Shown here: in pieces, positions 14,362 through 14,849 of the stretch | Numbering within the stretch: the stretch's first letter is position 1 | How the letters are laid out: the number at the start of each line of letters is the position of its first letter | Source: JAVVEG01 sp041689205 | Lineage (GTDB): Bacteria > Pseudomonadota > Gammaproteobacteria > Pseudomonadales > Pseudohongiellaceae | DNA: 14,849 nt | NCBI GenBank assembly: GCA_041689205.1 | Contig: JBDNGQ010000079.1 | Location: 1-14,849, forward strand | Direction of reading: 5' to 3' | Translations under genes and position numbers: made by a program | The notes under the pieces: generated by a model | The model's input: the letters and a program-made list of their open reading frames with translations, nothing else | Databases searched by the model: none | What the model was told of the DNA's origin: nothing

Positions 14362-14849
14362 GTTTAAAAAAATGCCCCGCTGAAAGGGGATTAAGACCGA
14401 TGCTACCGGTCGTATGTACTTCCTCTTTTACGTTTAAAAAAATGCCCCGCTGAAAGGGGATTAAGACGCGATAATTTGCATGGGTATTGCGGCAATTTTC
14501 TGTTTAAAAAAATGCCCCGCTGAAAGGGGATTAAGACCTTTCTACTTCATTGATATTCATACGTTTTCTTGTTTAAAAAAATGCCCCGCTGAAAGGGGAT
14601 TAAGACTGCCTGTGCTTGCTGCAAATAACAGTGTTATCTAAGTTTAAAAAAATGCCCCGCTGAAAGGGGATTAAGACTCTACACGGCCAGCAACGGCGAT
14701 GTTCCCGGTAGGTTTAAAAAAATGCCCCGCTGAAAGGGGATTAAGACTCATAGTGTCTCCCCACGTGGGTTCGGCTTATTGTTTAAAAAAATGCCCCGCT
14801 GAAAGGGGATTAAGACGGAGCTCTTGCCAGACTATCAAAACCCCGTTAG
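14362..14849 (+). CRISPR. CRISPR array, 7 identical 36-bp repeats, continues past the window
   Basis: Repeats at 14362-14397, 14432-14467, 14502-14537, 14571-14606, 14642-14677, 14712-14747 and 14781-14816, all identical. Each starts GTTTAAAAAAATGCCCCGC and ends GGGGATTAAGAC. The six complete spacers are 34, 34, 33, 35, 34 and 33 bp. A seventh of at least 33 bp (14817-14849) reaches the edge. CCCC and GGGG inside the repeat can form a stem; cleavage after it would leave the 8-nt tag ATTAAGAC. Leader position and repeat polarity agree with transcription on the + strand. No spacer matches elsewhere in this window by eye. The far end and total repeat number are unknown. Confidence 0.98.

Noticed and set aside
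14238..14453. Open frame running from the end of cas2' through the leader into the first two repeats
   Set aside because: It crosses the CRISPR leader and repeats, so it is not a plausible gene.

Overview
This window is an almost complete type III-B (Cmr) CRISPR-Cas locus. Every cas gene is on the + strand, and the window ends inside a CRISPR array read in the same direction. The left edge holds the end of an ISL3-family insertion sequence whose transposase points away from the locus. The host is most likely a proteobacterium, probably gamma or beta. This is inference: base composition is moderate, Shine-Dalgarno sites are clear, and the accessory Cas families (NE0113-type CARF protein, Csx16/VVA1548) are named after proteobacterial members. 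No genus can be assigned from the sequence.

Layout: (1) 1-139, IS end with the first codons of the transposase. (2) 140-336, a regulatory region with a 30-bp direct repeat present twice (140-169 and 245-274); the second copy overlaps a plausible promoter. (3) 337-1446, a CARF plus winged-helix-like protein of the NE0113 family. (4) 1518-9222, the interference operon cmr1-cas10(cmr2)-cmr3-cmr4-cmr5-cmr6, mostly joined by 1-4 base overlaps. (5) 9219-9347, a 42-codon ORF linking cmr6 to cas6, then cas6 (9335-10276). (6) 10325-11464, can2/card1, a CARF-nuclease effector. (7) 11620-11925, csx16, behind a leader with competing inverted repeats. (8) 11972-14268, an adaptation block cas2 - cas1 - degenerate cas1-like - second cas2. 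(9) 14269-14361, an AT-rich leader. (10) From 14362, an array of seven identical 36-bp repeats with 33-35 bp spacers, running off the right edge.

How the parts fit: Cas6 should cut the array transcript within its repeats, leaving the 8-nt 5' tag ATTAAGAC. The Cmr complex (Cmr1, 3, 4, 5, 6 and Cas10) would use these crRNAs to bind target RNA. Cas10 keeps a GGDD cyclase motif and an HD pair, so it should make cyclic oligoadenylate, probably cA4 given the effector. Can2 would sense it and degrade nucleic acid. Csx16 and the NE0113-type CARF protein are candidates for signal removal or signal-dependent regulation. Cas1 with one or both Cas2 proteins would add spacers.

The parts that look least ordinary are the doubled adaptation block with an apparently catalytically dead Cas1 paralogue, the csx16 leader in which two structures compete for the ribosome-binding site, the short ORF between cmr6 and cas6, and the dyad-containing repeat at the operon promoter abutting the IS end.
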